DNA of 64,000 nucleotides from Leucobacter denitrificans (GTDB lineage Bacteria > Actinomycetota > Actinomycetes > Actinomycetales > Microbacteriaceae): assembly GCF_014396385.1 (NCBI RefSeq), contig NZ_CP060716.1, positions 1,116,001 through 1,180,000 on the forward strand, in the 5' to 3' direction. Below the pieces are notes generated by a model. The model ran no database searches, was not told the origin of the DNA, and saw nothing but the letters and a program-made list of their open reading frames with translations. Made by a program: the position numbers and the translations under genes. Below, piece after piece: positions 1-8,866 of this stretch. Within the stretch, counting starts at the first letter, position 1. Each line of letters opens with the position of its first letter.

Positions 1-10
1 AGCCGCTCAG

Positions 11-219
11 GTGGCTCAATTCTTGTGCGCACATGGCTCAACAAAATTTGACAAAACACAAGAAACCAAAGCATACGTCGAGAAAAGACTCGAAGAAGGC
101 CGAAGTAAACGAGAGATCCGCCGCTGCATCAAACGCTATATCGCTCGGCATCTGTACCGCACTCTAAACACCACTCATGCGGCCCTAATCACCGCTTGAC
201 AAACATAGAAGCGTCTCAC
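11..219 (+). pseudogene. IS110-family transposase, C-terminal relic (left copy)
   Basis: About 60 codons ending in TGA at 197-199. The tail contains YVEKRLEEGRSKREIRRCIK followed by RYIARHLYRTLN, the usual basic C-terminus of IS110-family transposases. The N-terminal DEDD catalytic domain is absent, or lies outside the window. The same segment recurs on the minus strand at 8866-9055, and both copies end in the same tail (stop, then ACAAACATAGAAGCGTCTCA), which marks the element's end near 219. Family assignment rests on motif resemblance; the homology between the two copies is seen directly. Confidence 0.75.
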
Positions 220-730
220 GTGCCAGCCAGCGGATGCTCGTTGCGTGGAATGACAGTTCTGCAAACCCCTCAGATCCGAGGTAGGCGTGGGAACCATTGC
301 TGTCTTGAGAAGAAGTGTTCGTTACCCAGGCGCCTTCGAACCGAATTGCCGTGTCACCGTTCTCGTAGACTCCGAACCCAGCCGCCGTCATCGCTACGGT
401 TCGCGGCTGCGTTGTAGAGCTTTCTTTCCAAGAAGGGGATTCTTGCAACTCGAACGACGCAGCCCTTTTAGAGTTTGCGGAAGACCCATCCGAGAACTCG
501 GTGAGTGTGCCTTCTGGATCATTCAGTACATCGGTTGGATATTCTTCCGGAGTTGGGATTGTATTAGGTGTACTCGGACGCGTCTCGGAAAATTCTGATC
601 GTGGTGCCTCTTGTGGAATCATGACGCCCCGGTCGAGGCCAGCCTCCAGTGGAAAAACCATCATCACATTGACGAGGAAAATGAAGAAAGCGAAACTAGC
701 CCGACTGGGTAAGGAATCGAGCCGTCTCAT
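185..730 (-). CDS. Secreted or anchored Ser/Thr/Pro-rich protein, 3' end replaced by IS110 DNA
   Basis: The predicted 181-residue product has an N-terminal hydrophobic segment (ASFAFFIFLVNVMMVFPL), suggesting export or anchoring. A low-complexity Ser/Thr/Pro/Glu linker follows (about residues 40-105), then the start of a beta-rich domain (AIRFEGAWV, AYLGSEGFAELSFHATSIRW) like small carbohydrate-binding or jelly-roll modules at the ends of surface proteins. The last dozen residues (ARETLLCLSSGD) are read through the end of the IS110 relic, since the gene crosses position 219. The native C-terminus is therefore lost and the protein is probably truncated. It lies next to glycan genes transcribed in the same direction and may act at the cell surface; the function is inferred. 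Confidence 0.6.
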   Translation of the reverse strand: MRRLDSLPSRASFAFFIFLVNVMMVFPLEAGLDRGVMIPQEAPRSEFSETRPSTPNTIPTPEEYPTDVLNDPEGTLTEFSDGSSANSKRAASFELQESPSWKESSTTQPRTVAMTAAGFGVYENGDTAIRFEGAWVTNTSSQDSNGSHAYLGSEGFAELSFHATSIRWLARETLLCLSSGD

Positions 731-901
731 CGGTGTTCTTGCTTCCCCTGGGAGACCCGATTAGGTACTACTAATCATATTCGCCAAATAAGCTTGAGCG
801 CCATTGAGTTTTGTTGATCCGCAGCCTCTAGCAGCTTCGTGAAGTGAAAAATTGAAGCTGCAAACATCAGTCAATGCTGCCAATCTGATAGAGGTCGAAA
901 C

Positions 902-2149
902 TTAGATTTCGGAAATAGTAGGTGCAATTCTCCAAAGGACCACTCCGTAGGCTATTAGTGAAACGAATCGAGTGCATATCGTAGCGAGAATAATTCCAAA
1001 GGGGCCGAGTAGCGTGAAAAAAATAGCATTCAATGTCAAATTGGTTACTAACGTCAGGAGTGAGAACCAGAGTAAGAGGCGTTGCCTGCGAGCGATGATC
1101 AGTAGACGAGATGCCGACATAATGATGATTGATGCAGGCAATGAAAGGAGTAACACGATCGCCCAGGAGGCACTTGTTCTCCACAAATCGGGGAGCGGTA
1201 GCAACATGGCACAAAGGAGTGCTGAAGCCCCAATCGCGGATAATACGGCCGCTGTGATGCCGAGGAAGAACAGATCTTTTCGGAGCAACTTCTTCGCATC
1301 CACACGGGATAACTGAGGCAGCCTGCTCCAACGACCGACCCGCCGGACGAGGAAACCGTAATTTAGGAACTGGAGCGCTGCATAGTAGAGCTTGTCCGCA
1401 AGCTCATAGGTGGAGACTGACCCGATCGGTGCGTTGGAAAGAAACACGCGGTCGATCACAGGGGCACCCTGTGAGGTCGCAGCAGAAAGCGATTGCCATA
1501 TCATTCCCTTCGTTAGCAGTTCTCCGGACTGAACTGCATCATAACGACGCAGAATAGTGCTTCGTCGACGCACGAGAAAAAGGTAACGAGAAAGTTCACC
1601 AATGATAAAAGCAAAGGGAAGAACGAGAAGCGGTACTTCTCGCCATACAAGGATGACAATTGCCGGAATGGCAGTTCGGAGGACTTGTAACCCTATCGAG
1701 TAGGCTGAATCCCCGACTGCTATCAGGATTCCGGACTCGGTCGCTGAAAAAATACCGATTAGTGGTACTACGGTCATCGAGCCGCATAGTAAGAGAAACT
1801 GCCAGGACGGAACACTGCCCCAGGAGTAGAAAACAGTAAGAAGTACGGAGATGATCCCGACTGCATAGAACCCGTAACTTCTCACGCGACGGCGATAGCC
1901 GTTCACGCTCGAGCGAGGAGGCATTTTAGTGTCGCGGAGGCTGCGTCCAAGTTCACTTACTGTATTCAGCTCGATTGCGCTACCAACTATGGCAGTCAAT
2001 GATGTGACGATTGAAAATGCCAAGAGAACCTGATCACTTTCACGTGGGGAAAATGCCCACGTGAGAATGAAAGGGAGTGTGAATCCCGGTACCATAGCTG
2101 CGATAGCTGCGATAGCCGTTCGGAAGTCTGAGCGGCGTGCGGTGCTCAA
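902..2149 (-). CDS. Polysaccharide flippase (Wzx/MATE-like membrane protein)
   Basis: A 415-residue polytopic membrane protein with about 10-12 hydrophobic segments, a cytoplasmic N-terminus, an MVPGFTLPFILTWAF first helix and short Arg-rich loops (RRRSTILRRYD). Size and layout match Wzx-type flippases of the MOP superfamily, which move undecaprenyl-linked repeat units across the membrane. The TTG start overlaps the stop of the upstream glycosyltransferase (TTGA), so the two are probably translationally coupled. Sequence conservation in this family is low, so substrate cannot be inferred. An O-antigen polymerase is less likely because no large periplasmic loop is evident. Confidence 0.7.
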   Translation of the reverse strand: MSTARRSDFRTAIAAIAAMVPGFTLPFILTWAFSPRESDQVLLAFSIVTSLTAIVGSAIELNTVSELGRSLRDTKMPPRSSVNGYRRRVRSYGFYAVGIISVLLTVFYSWGSVPSWQFLLLCGSMTVVPLIGIFSATESGILIAVGDSAYSIGLQVLRTAIPAIVILVWREVPLLVLPFAFIIGELSRYLFLVRRRSTILRRYDAVQSGELLTKGMIWQSLSAATSQGAPVIDRVFLSNAPIGSVSTYELADKLYYAALQFLNYGFLVRRVGRWSRLPQLSRVDAKKLLRKDLFFLGITAAVLSAIGASALLCAMLLPLPDLWRTSASWAIVLLLSLPASIIIMSASRLLIIARRQRLLLWFSLLTLVTNLTLNAIFFTLLGPFGIILATICTRFVSLIAYGVVLWRIAPTISEI

Positions 2150-3237
2150 GATCTACTTGCCTGTCGCGAAGCACTCGACTTAGCTTCAACGAGTGCTTCG
2201 CGGAGCAGCATTCCGCTGGATTCTGCTGAAAAACGATGCAACCAAGGAAGAATTCGTTCGTCAGGTTTAATTGCTTCTGCGGCAAGCACAGCCCGTGAAT
2301 AATCCTCGATCGAGTCGGAAACGGCTAGTTGACCGGTGAGGCCTGGAATAATTGCGTCGCATACGCCGAGGGCACGCGACGAAGCGACCGATGGGAAGCC
2401 AGCGGCCGCTGATTCGACCAAGACGTTAGCGAAGCCTTCAAGCTGTGATGTGACGAGCACTATCGCGTTCGTTGGCGCAACCTCGAACCACCGTTCAATC
2501 CAGCCATGAAATACAATCTCGATTCCTGGCGATGTGGAGGCTCTGAGGCTAGCCTCCGCTTTACCAGAGCCGAAAAAGTGCACGCGTGTTTCTCGTCCAG
2601 TAATTTCTCTGCAATGCTGGGCTACTGCAACGGCAAGGCTTGGACGTTTGCTCGAAGTGAGCCTGCCAGGCACAGCTATTTCTAATGTTACGTCGGCAGA
2701 GATGGCTGACGTTTGGCTGGAGGATCGAGGCAGCGTTGAGGTGATCTTCGCGATTGCTGGATTGGGAATAACCCACATTCGGTCCGCATTGATACCGAAC
2801 ATGGCTTCAGCCTCCGCCGCTGTGGGGTGGGAGATGGCGATATAGCCATCGGCACGTCGATACCAGAATTTAGCAAGAAATATTTCGATCCACTTGTTAT
2901 TGCGAACTCTCCGGGCTGCTCGCTCCATAGTGCGGCCGCTAATCACGACGGCGGGTGGGTGCCGGAGTAAACGTGTCGATATTATTGCTAGAAGGTTCCA
3001 ATAAGGTCCGAGGGCGAGTATCGTGTCGAACTTACTCTTCTTCACCTGGGAACGAAGCGACAGTACCCTTTCTCCGAACCAGCGACCAGGGACATGTTCG
3101 CTTTGGGAATTAGCGTTTGCGTGAGTGGTAAAGAAGGTGACTTCGTCGCCTTTGTCTCTCAAGTAGGTACCCCACTGGGACGCAACGAATTCAGCACCCC
3201 CTCCGTGCAGTGACGGAACTAAAATTGCCACATGCAT
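2146..3237 (-). CDS. Glycosyltransferase, GT4-like (GT-B fold)
   Basis: 363 residues. The N-terminus MHVAILVPSLHGGGAEFVA is the typical first beta-strand and glycine loop of GT4 enzymes. A central LEIAVPGRLTSSKRPSLA marks the start of the C-terminal Rossmann domain, and LVTSQLEGFANVLVESAAAG carries the E-x7-E-type nucleotide-sugar region. It should act in the cytoplasm, adding a sugar to a lipid-linked glycan. It sits between a second GT4 gene (3-base gap) and the flippase gene (4-base overlap) in one minus-strand operon. Donor and acceptor cannot be read from the sequence. Confidence 0.85.
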   Translation of the reverse strand: MHVAILVPSLHGGGAEFVASQWGTYLRDKGDEVTFFTTHANANSQSEHVPGRWFGERVLSLRSQVKKSKFDTILALGPYWNLLAIISTRLLRHPPAVVISGRTMERAARRVRNNKWIEIFLAKFWYRRADGYIAISHPTAAEAEAMFGINADRMWVIPNPAIAKITSTLPRSSSQTSAISADVTLEIAVPGRLTSSKRPSLAVAVAQHCREITGRETRVHFFGSGKAEASLRASTSPGIEIVFHGWIERWFEVAPTNAIVLVTSQLEGFANVLVESAAAGFPSVASSRALGVCDAIIPGLTGQLAVSDSIEDYSRAVLAAEAIKPDERILPWLHRFSAESSGMLLREALVEAKSSASRQASRS

Positions 3238-3240
3238 TTG

Positions 3241-4494
3241 TTATTTCTCCCCGTTTGTTAGGTTCCATAAACGAGAAACGGTGAAGGAGGCGCTTTGACG
3301 ATGCACCGAATTCACGATCGCGTCCCTGTCGAAGGAGTCGATCTTTTCGAAGAGCCCGGCTAGATCCTGCGGGTCTCTAGTCTTGGAGATTCTTCCGTTT
3401 ACCTCGCTTTTGATAGCTTTGTCGGGGTCTGCTTCTGCCGTTGCAATGACCGGTAGGGCGCTTCCCATCGCTTCATACATTACTCGTGGGGAGCCTTCGA
3501 AGTGTGAAGTCATGAGTAATGCATCGGCAGTACGCATATGATTGCCTACTTCCTCACGGGAGCAAGCACCGAGAAGCTTAACCCGGTGCTGAAGGTTACG
3601 AGCAGCGATCATTTGTTGAAGATCTGCGCGGAGTGTGCCGTCTCCGATGACTAGATATCTCCATTGTTGAGGGGAATCGCTGTTACGACGTTCTAAGGCG
3701 TCGAAGACTTCTATTGCTAATAGAGGATCTTTTGGATTCTCTAGCCTCCCAACCCAAAGCGCAGTGAGTACCGGCGACTGGATTCTTCTGTCGTGGCTAG
3801 ACCCTGGAAAGTACACTCGCTCGTTATACCAAGTTCGCATCTGTTCCACCGGGTATCCGCGGAGGCGGTAGTCCTCCGCGCTAGTTTTATTGAACACGAC
3901 CGTGAGATCTGCATTCTGCAAAACTATGCGTTCAAGCATGGCGTGCAGACGAGGTGCTCGCCGCCAGAAGCTATCGCTATTCTTTGCGAGGGCCTCCTTT
4001 GTGTTGGTATGCACGAAGAATATGCGCCTACGTGCTGGGAACCAACGCGTAATTAGAAATGGTTCGATCCGGTGTAGTTGTAGAACGCTGTCGCGAGTTG
4101 ATGTCTTGAGGAGCGCACGGACAAGGGGGAAAAGCAAACGAACCGAATGTGGGATGCGTCGGTTCTGATCTCCTGGGTTAGCTCGAGAAATTGGAATGAA
4201 ATCAACCTGTGCCGGGTAGCCGCCCAAAGGGGTCATGCGGCGCAATGGGCGAGTTCGGCTGACTCCAAGTAGGAGGATTCGCTCCTGCTCGGGTGCCAAG
4301 GTGAGCATGTCGCGGATGCAGGTGTCGACACCCCCTGGCGCCGGATTCTCAGGGTCAAACTGATGTATTATGATTCGGGAGTAGCCTCCGATGCGTTTCA
4401 CATCAACGACTATATCCGACTTAACTTCTGAGGTGAGCGCGTCGATCTGACAGTGACTTGCGGTATTCTGGTTCGAAGCATTGCAGGGAGACAT
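3241..4494 (-). CDS. Glycosyltransferase, GT4-like
   Basis: Up to 417 residues. RIIIHQFDPENPAPGGVDT is the N-terminal donor-domain strand. VLTALWVGRLENPKDPLLAI opens the C-terminal domain, and LLMTSHFEGSPRVMYEAMGS is the GT4 E-x7-E region. It is the first gene of the three-gene glycan operon. The longest start (4494) lies in an ATG that overlaps the ATG of the divergent acetyltransferase, leaving no room for a promoter. A later start, for example the GTG at 4401, is likely. Product specificity is unknown. Confidence 0.8.
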   Translation of the reverse strand: MSPCNASNQNTASHCQIDALTSEVKSDIVVDVKRIGGYSRIIIHQFDPENPAPGGVDTCIRDMLTLAPEQERILLLGVSRTRPLRRMTPLGGYPAQVDFIPISRANPGDQNRRIPHSVRLLFPLVRALLKTSTRDSVLQLHRIEPFLITRWFPARRRIFFVHTNTKEALAKNSDSFWRRAPRLHAMLERIVLQNADLTVVFNKTSAEDYRLRGYPVEQMRTWYNERVYFPGSSHDRRIQSPVLTALWVGRLENPKDPLLAIEVFDALERRNSDSPQQWRYLVIGDGTLRADLQQMIAARNLQHRVKLLGACSREEVGNHMRTADALLMTSHFEGSPRVMYEAMGSALPVIATAEADPDKAIKSEVNGRISKTRDPQDLAGLFEKIDSFDRDAIVNSVHRQSASFTVSRLWNLTNGEK

Positions 4495-5080
4495 GGAAAA
4501 GGTGGAAATGAGTTGGACAAGACCACTACTCCCTGCACACCAGCGTATTTTTACGCGAGCAGACCTGAAGCGATTCCTGTCTGAAGACCTGCGAGCGCAT
4601 GGCTACAGTAGGTGGGGATTTCACCTACGCCTCGTGCGGCCGCAACTTCACTATCAACGGCTTTTGCGTAGAACTGAATATTGGCAGGTTCAAGACGGGA
4701 TTGTGGCAAGAGTTCTCTATGTTTATTGGAGAGTTCTTTTAGCTCGCCAGTCGCAACGTTTGGGGCTGTCGATCCCGCCGGGGGTCTTTGGCCCGGGCCT
4801 GAGTGTTGCTCATTACGGCTCGATCGTTGTTAATGATAAGGCTCGTTTTGGGGCGAACTGTCGCTTGCATGTGAATACGAGTATAGGTGAGAGGCATGGC
4901 ATCGCACCACAGGGTGGAGATGATGTTTACGTTGCTCCAGGAGCAGTCCTCTACGGAGATATCCGAATTGGTAGTGGTGCAGTGATTGGCGCAAATGCAG
5001 TTGTACGGGCTGATGTGCCTGGGAATGTCACGGTTGCTGGTGTACCCGCTAAGGTCATCGCCGACCGGAACGGCACGTGA
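4493..5080 (+). CDS. Serine-acetyltransferase-like hexapeptide acetyltransferase
   Basis: About 195 residues. The C-terminal half is a left-handed beta-helix built from hexapeptides (IPPGVFGPGLSVAHYGSIVV, CRLHVNTSIGER, IRIGSGAVIGANAVVRADVP), ending in the family signature VAGVPAKVI. This resembles CysE/SAT-type enzymes that occur in polysaccharide loci and acetylate sugars. The short alpha-helical N-terminal domain lacks the full CysE length, so a glycan O- or N-acetyltransferase is favoured over cysteine synthesis. Start choice is uncertain between TTG 4481, ATG 4493 and ATG 4508. It is divergent from the GT4 operon. Confidence 0.75.
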   Translation: MEKVEMSWTRPLLPAHQRIFTRADLKRFLSEDLRAHGYSRWGFHLRLVRPQLHYQRLLRRTEYWQVQDGIVARVLYVYWRVLLARQSQRLGLSIPPGVFGPGLSVAHYGSIVVNDKARFGANCRLHVNTSIGERHGIAPQGGDDVYVAPGAVLYGDIRIGSGAVIGANAVVRADVPGNVTVAGVPAKVIADRNGT

Positions 5081-5188
5081 GGGTGGTGTGTTTAGCTTCA
5101 ACTACGAACTACATAAGTAGTTACGATATTACTACCGCTCGGCTCCCGCGCTGTGCTTGGGCGAGGATGCTAAGCGGTTCCTTAGAAA

Positions 5189-6001
5189 GTGTGGAGAATG
5201 CTTGATAATCATGCGCTACCTATCGTGCTGGAGCCCCACGAGGGAAGGCTGACAATTCTTGGAACCCCCATTTTTCAGGGGAAACAGGAAGATCTACTGG
5301 AGGCTATAGAACGGCTTTTGGAAACTGGGCAGCCCGAGTTGGTAATCACGCCAAACGTCGATCAGCTAATTGAGCTCCAGACAAATAGAGCACTTCAGTT
5401 GGCGTATAGTTCTGCTTCATTGCTCCTGGCTGATGGTAGCCCTATCGTTGCTCTGGCTAGGAGAATGGGCTTTCGTTCGATCGAACGTAATACAGGGGCA
5501 GACTTGTTGCCGTTCTTGGCCGAAAACGCGTCCCACAGGTTGTGGAAGATAGGAATTGCTGGCGGGAGGGCAGGTGTCGCAGAACGCGCTGCCGACCGAC
5601 TGAATCATGTTGCACTGGGGACAGTAGTCGCCATCGACTTTCCGAAAGTCGATGTTGGAGAAAATCGAGCACAACGGACGGTAGAAATTGCTTTAGACCG
5701 GCTCAATGACTCGGGAGCGAATATATTCTTTCTCTGCTTGGGTTCACCTAAGCAAGAGATATGGTATCTGGAGAATCGGGATAAGTTGCCGCCGGGGGTG
5801 TACGTCGGCGCTGGGGCTGCAGTCGATTTTGCTGCGGGTGTGGTTGTTCGAGCCCCCGTGGCTTTACAGAAGGTTGGCGGCGAATGGCTATGGAGGCTGT
5901 TCCAGGAGCCACGACGGCTATTTCATCGTTACCTCATCCGTGGTCCTCGATTCGTTTATCTCGCTATTCGTTCACTCAAAGGGGCAGGGAAGCCTGTATA
6001 A
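5189..6001 (+). CDS. WecG/TagA/CpsF-family glycosyltransferase
   Basis: 270 residues. VITPNVDQLIELQ and LLLADGSPIVALARRMG are the paired N-terminal signatures of GT26 enzymes. IFFLCLGSPKQEIWYLENR is the G-x-P-x-QE motif, and the C-terminus has the expected GGEWLWRLFQEPRRLFHRYL. Characterised members transfer ManNAc or ManNAcA from UDP to a lipid-linked GlcNAc. A UDP-GlcNAc 2-epimerase gene, which makes UDP-ManNAc, lies at 21780-23111, so donor supply and use are both encoded in this window. The GTG start at 5189 is taken; ATG 5198 is an alternative. Confidence 0.9.
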   Translation: MWRMLDNHALPIVLEPHEGRLTILGTPIFQGKQEDLLEAIERLLETGQPELVITPNVDQLIELQTNRALQLAYSSASLLLADGSPIVALARRMGFRSIERNTGADLLPFLAENASHRLWKIGIAGGRAGVAERAADRLNHVALGTVVAIDFPKVDVGENRAQRTVEIALDRLNDSGANIFFLCLGSPKQEIWYLENRDKLPPGVYVGAGAAVDFAAGVVVRAPVALQKVGGEWLWRLFQEPRRLFHRYLIRGPRFVYLAIRSLKGAGKPV

Positions 6002-6080
6002 GGTCGTCTGATGTAGTGGTGAGCTGGCGCGCTAATTTGCCCAGCAACATAAGCGTTGCCACGTGGTGAAAGCGGTGAGT

Positions 6081-6323
6081 TCATTTCAGGCGGTGTAAGC
6101 GCGATAGGTCTTCCCACTTGGTCAGAGTATGCCAGATCGCAGTGATCATTGAGTGATGCATCGCGACGAGTGCTCTCATTAGCCCTCGCCGGGCTACGAG
6201 CCGCAGGTACGGTTCTGAAAGAACGACCTGTTCTTCCTCACTGCTGCTATTGCGGTGATCTTGAGAGCACCTTTCGAGTGCGCATTCCCAAGTCGCACCT
6301 GAGCTGACCGGTTTAGCGCCCAC
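6081..6323 (-). pseudogene. Transposase C-terminal relic, IS110-like
   Basis: An 80-codon open stretch. MRALVAMHHSMITAIWHTLT resembles the R-A-x-VAxxH...IWH segment near the end of many IS110 transposases. The sequence before it does not match a catalytic domain. It belongs to the block of decayed mobile DNA that begins just after the wecG-like gene. The identification rests on one short motif. Confidence 0.4.
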
Positions 6324-6326
6324 CCC

Positions 6327-6780
6327 TCATCGGCCGAGTTTTGCGAGGAATTCAGCGATTTCGTCTGGCACACTTGCAGGTATCTCGTGTTCTTCTCCGT
6401 CGATCATCAACACCCCGCCCTTCACCGGCGCGAGTAGCTGCGCGGGCTTCTTAACCGAAACCCCGATCGCCTCTTGCACATGCAGTGACAGAGCGATCGC
6501 CGCGAACACGACCGTCAAGTGCGCCTCGATCTTTTCCCGCACCCGATAATAGATCGGACGTGCTTTCAGGTCAGACTTTGCCATCCGAAACGACGCCTCC
6601 ATGTTGAAGAGCTGATGGTACGCATCGATCACGGTCTCAGCGCTCACCTCGGTGAGGCTTGTGACCTACCCCTTGATATCAGCCCGCTGCCTTGCAGACA
6701 CGACAAGCTGCTCATCGTTGCTTTAGTCTGCACCTGCGATCTTTAAGAACCTTGGGTTTACGCTTGAAGACTCGATCTCA
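6327..6780 (-). pseudogene. IS1634-family transposase, C-terminal relic with two nonsense codons
   Basis: One frame runs from about 6780 down to 6327. It reads RFLKIAGAD, stop, SNDEQLVVSARQRADIKG, stop, VTSLTEVSAETVIDAYHQLF, then MEASFRMAKSDLKARP, YYRVREKIEAHLTVVFAAIA and SLHVQ. The last blocks, including the glutamate in MEASFRM, are typical of the C-terminal catalytic region of IS1634-type DDE transposases. Two in-frame stops and loss of the N-terminal half show it is dead. It abuts the tape-measure fragment at about 6781, so the element probably once inserted in or beside the prophage gene. Confidence 0.75.
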
Positions 6781-7095
6781 TTGTTCGGATCGTTCGACAA
6801 GGCGGGGTTGAACTCGACCGCTGTGATGGCATCCATGTCGAAGGGCCTTGTCATGCTCACAAAAGATGGCGAGGAGCCCAACTCGGCGTTCAAGCGGGTT
6901 CACAGACGAGCTGCAAGGCTTTGTCGACACTGGCGATACTGTCGCAGCGCTCGATCTTGCAGCGCAGATCTTCGGTGCCCGTCGTGCTTCGCGGTTCGTG
7001 GGAGCGCTGCAAGCCGGTGTGATTAGCATGGACGAGCTCAAGGGCGCTCACGGGACCATAGGTGACACGATCTTAGGCGTGTGCGAAGAGATGAT
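6781..7095 (+). pseudogene. Phage tail tape-measure protein, fragment A (upstream of IS3-a)
   Basis: Two frames together give a continuous tape-measure segment. LFGSFDKAGLNSTAVMASMS runs on to GEEPNSAFKRV. After a frameshift near 6895-6905 it continues FTDELQGFVDTGDTVAALDL, AAQIFGARRASRFVGALQAG, VISMDELKGAHGTIGDTILG and VCEEMM. This matches the conserved core of siphophage tape-measure proteins. The gene is cut at 7093-7095 by insertion of IS3-a with a GAT target duplication. Its continuation is fragment B at 12225-12982 on the other strand. Confidence 0.8.
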
Positions 7096-7157
7096 GGGTC
7101 TGCTGAGGCTTTGGTTGAGTCCAAGACCGCTTCGCTCGTGAGGGCGTAGCTGGAAGG

Positions 7158-7457
7158 ATGATGATCATGCCGATGAAGTACAGCGAGGAGTTCAAACGTG
7201 ACGCTGTCGCGCTTGTGGAGTCCGGTATCGCGCAGAAAACCGTGTGTAAGGACCTCGGGGTCTCGAAGTCCGCGCTCGGCGCGTGGGTGCAAGATTCCAG
7301 GTTCAAAACTTATGGAATGTCCCCGTCGAAGGATCCTGACGAGCAACGCGAGATGCGTCAAGCGTTGAAGCGTATCCGCGAGCTCGAGATGGAGAACGAA
7401 GTGCTGCGTCGTGCGGCAGCATATCTGTCACAGGTGCACATCACGCCCCCAAAATAG
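7158..7457 (+). CDS. IS3-a OrfA (transposase helix-turn-helix subunit)
   Basis: 99 residues. KYSEEFKRDAVALVESG and KTVCKDLGVSKSALGAWVQD form the IS3 N-terminal helix-turn-helix that binds the terminal repeats. A leucine-zipper-like coiled coil follows (RIRELEMENEVLRRAAAYL). The stop (7455-7457) overlaps the start of orfB by one base in the -1 frame, next to an A-rich run (CCAAAATAG), the usual setting for programmed -1 frameshifting to make OrfAB. Confidence 0.9.
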   Translation: MMIMPMKYSEEFKRDAVALVESGIAQKTVCKDLGVSKSALGAWVQDSRFKTYGMSPSKDPDEQREMRQALKRIRELEMENEVLRRAAAYLSQVHITPPK

Positions 7458-8338
7458 TGTTCCCGCTCGTCCGTGAGATGGCTGCGGCCGGTGCCCGTGT
7501 CAGGGTGCCGGTCGCGGTGGCGTGCCGGGTGTTGGGGTTCAGTGAGCAGGCGTACTACCAGTGGCTCGCCTCGCCACGTTCAACTCGTGAGATCGAGGAG
7601 GAACACTTGATCGGCGTGCTGCATGAACTCCACGAAGAAGACCCTGAGGGCGGGTATCGGGTGCTCGCTGATGATCTCCATGACCTCGGCTATCAAATTT
7701 CGGAGCGGCGGGTATGGCGGCTGTGCAAAATCGCTGGCATTCAGTCGGTGATTACCAAACGTAAGCGCCGCTATCAGCAGGCCGGAGCACCAGTGGGTGA
7801 CGATCTCGTGGAGCGTGATTTCACCGCCGAATATCTTGATGAGAAATGGTTGACGGACCTTACGGAGCATTGGACGAGTGAGGGCAAGCTGTACTTGTGC
7901 GCGATCAAGGACGTCTGCTCGAACAAGATTGTCGGGTATGCAATCGACAAGCGGATGAAAGCGTCGCTGGCGGTTCGAGCGTTGGAGAATGCGCTGATGC
8001 AGCGCGGCTACCCCCAGGGTGTTGTGGTGCACTCAGGTCGCGGAAGTCAATTTCGTAGCCGGAAGTTTCAGCAGGCTCTGAAGCGGCACAAACTCAAAGG
8101 CTCGATGGGAAGAGTGGGCGCATGTGGTGATAATGCCGCCATGGAAAGTTTCTTTAGTTTGTTGCAGAAGAACGTGCTTGATCGGCAATCGTGGCGTACT
8201 CGGCAAGAGTTGCGGCTCGCGATTGTGTCATGGATCGAGGGGAAATATCACCGCAAACGCAGGCAGCGCAGGCTCGGGAAGCTGACACCGGTCGAGTTCG
8301 AGGCCATAATGATGGATGCCGTCGCTTTGGCGGCATAA
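7457..8338 (+). CDS. IS3-a OrfB (DDE integrase domain, second catalytic Asp replaced by Gly)
   Basis: 293 residues, normal length for the family. An HTH_21-type region (EEHLIGVLHELHEEDPEGGY) is followed by the rve integrase core: first Asp in EKWLTDLTEH and Glu in NAAMESFFSLLQ. The second Asp, normally in HSDRGSQ, is Gly here (VVHSGRGSQF). The enzyme is therefore predicted to be catalytically dead. Copy 2 carries the identical change. Translation probably requires frameshifting from orfA. Confidence 0.88.
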   Translation: MFPLVREMAAAGARVRVPVAVACRVLGFSEQAYYQWLASPRSTREIEEEHLIGVLHELHEEDPEGGYRVLADDLHDLGYQISERRVWRLCKIAGIQSVITKRKRRYQQAGAPVGDDLVERDFTAEYLDEKWLTDLTEHWTSEGKLYLCAIKDVCSNKIVGYAIDKRMKASLAVRALENALMQRGYPQGVVVHSGRGSQFRSRKFQQALKRHKLKGSMGRVGACGDNAAMESFFSLLQKNVLDRQSWRTRQELRLAIVSWIEGKYHRKRRQRRLGKLTPVEFEAIMMDAVALAA

Positions 8339-8371
8339 ACCCCGGACTCAACTGAACCTTCAGCAGACCCG

Positions 8372-8866
8372 TTTGACCCCTGCACGTGGGCTGACCGGCG
8401 GGTCGACAAAGTCGGCAACGTGGACGTGGTGGGCGTGAAATATTATGTCGGTGACGCATACAGCGGGCAGCGAGTGCACGTGGGGCTGCGGGCGTTCACG
8501 CTCGAGGTGCGCACCCTTGCTGGGGAGCAGATCGCCACGCATACGCGCGTGTATGGCAGCCAAGCCGCGACCGTCCATCAGCCACAGCAGTTGCTCGCGG
8601 GGCTGATTCGTAAGCCCGCCGCGTTCCTCAATTCGGCCCTGTAACGCGCCCTCCCGGAACTGTTGCGGGAGAGGCTGTCGCACGCGAGCCCGTATGAACG
8701 ACGGCGGCTACTGCTCCTGCTGGAACGTGCGAATGAACTTGATGGGTTTGATACCGCCGTCACAGTGCTCACCGAGATCGTCTCGTCAGAGCGCCCGGTC
8801 GATGCGGGCGAGATCGAAATGGGTAGGCATCGGTATCGTCAAACCTTTTTCCTGAAGTCGAAGTAG
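8372..8866 (+). pseudogene. IS21-family IstA-like transposase, C-terminal relic with a nonsense codon
   Basis: A single frame of 165 codons, interrupted by TAA at 8642-8644. It begins RRVDKVGNVDVVGVKYYV and continues SGQRVHVGLRAFTLEV and HTRVYGSQAATVHQPQQLLA, like the beta-barrel region after the integrase core of IstA. A helical tail follows (YERRRLLLLLERANELDGFD). The catalytic core is missing because copy 1 of IS3-a abuts at 8370. The stop coincides with the end of the IS110 relic at 8866. IstA is the best match by pattern. Confidence 0.55.

Larger units (their letters stand above)
7096..8370 (+). mobile_element. IS3-family insertion sequence IS3-a, copy 1 (1275 bp)
   Basis: Ends were found from matching terminal inverted repeats: left GGGTCTGCTGAGGCTTTGG, right (complement) GGGTCTGCTGAAGGTTCAG. 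It contains overlapping orfA and orfB. The left flank is GAT. The matching GAT is not at its own right end but at the corresponding end of copy 2, which shows that the segment between the two copies has inverted. The two copies have the same length and give identical predicted proteins. Confidence 0.9.

Noticed and set aside
4481..5080. Cysteine-biosynthesis serine acetyltransferase (cysE)
   Set aside because: The N-terminal domain is short and the gene lies in a glycan cluster with no cysK nearby.
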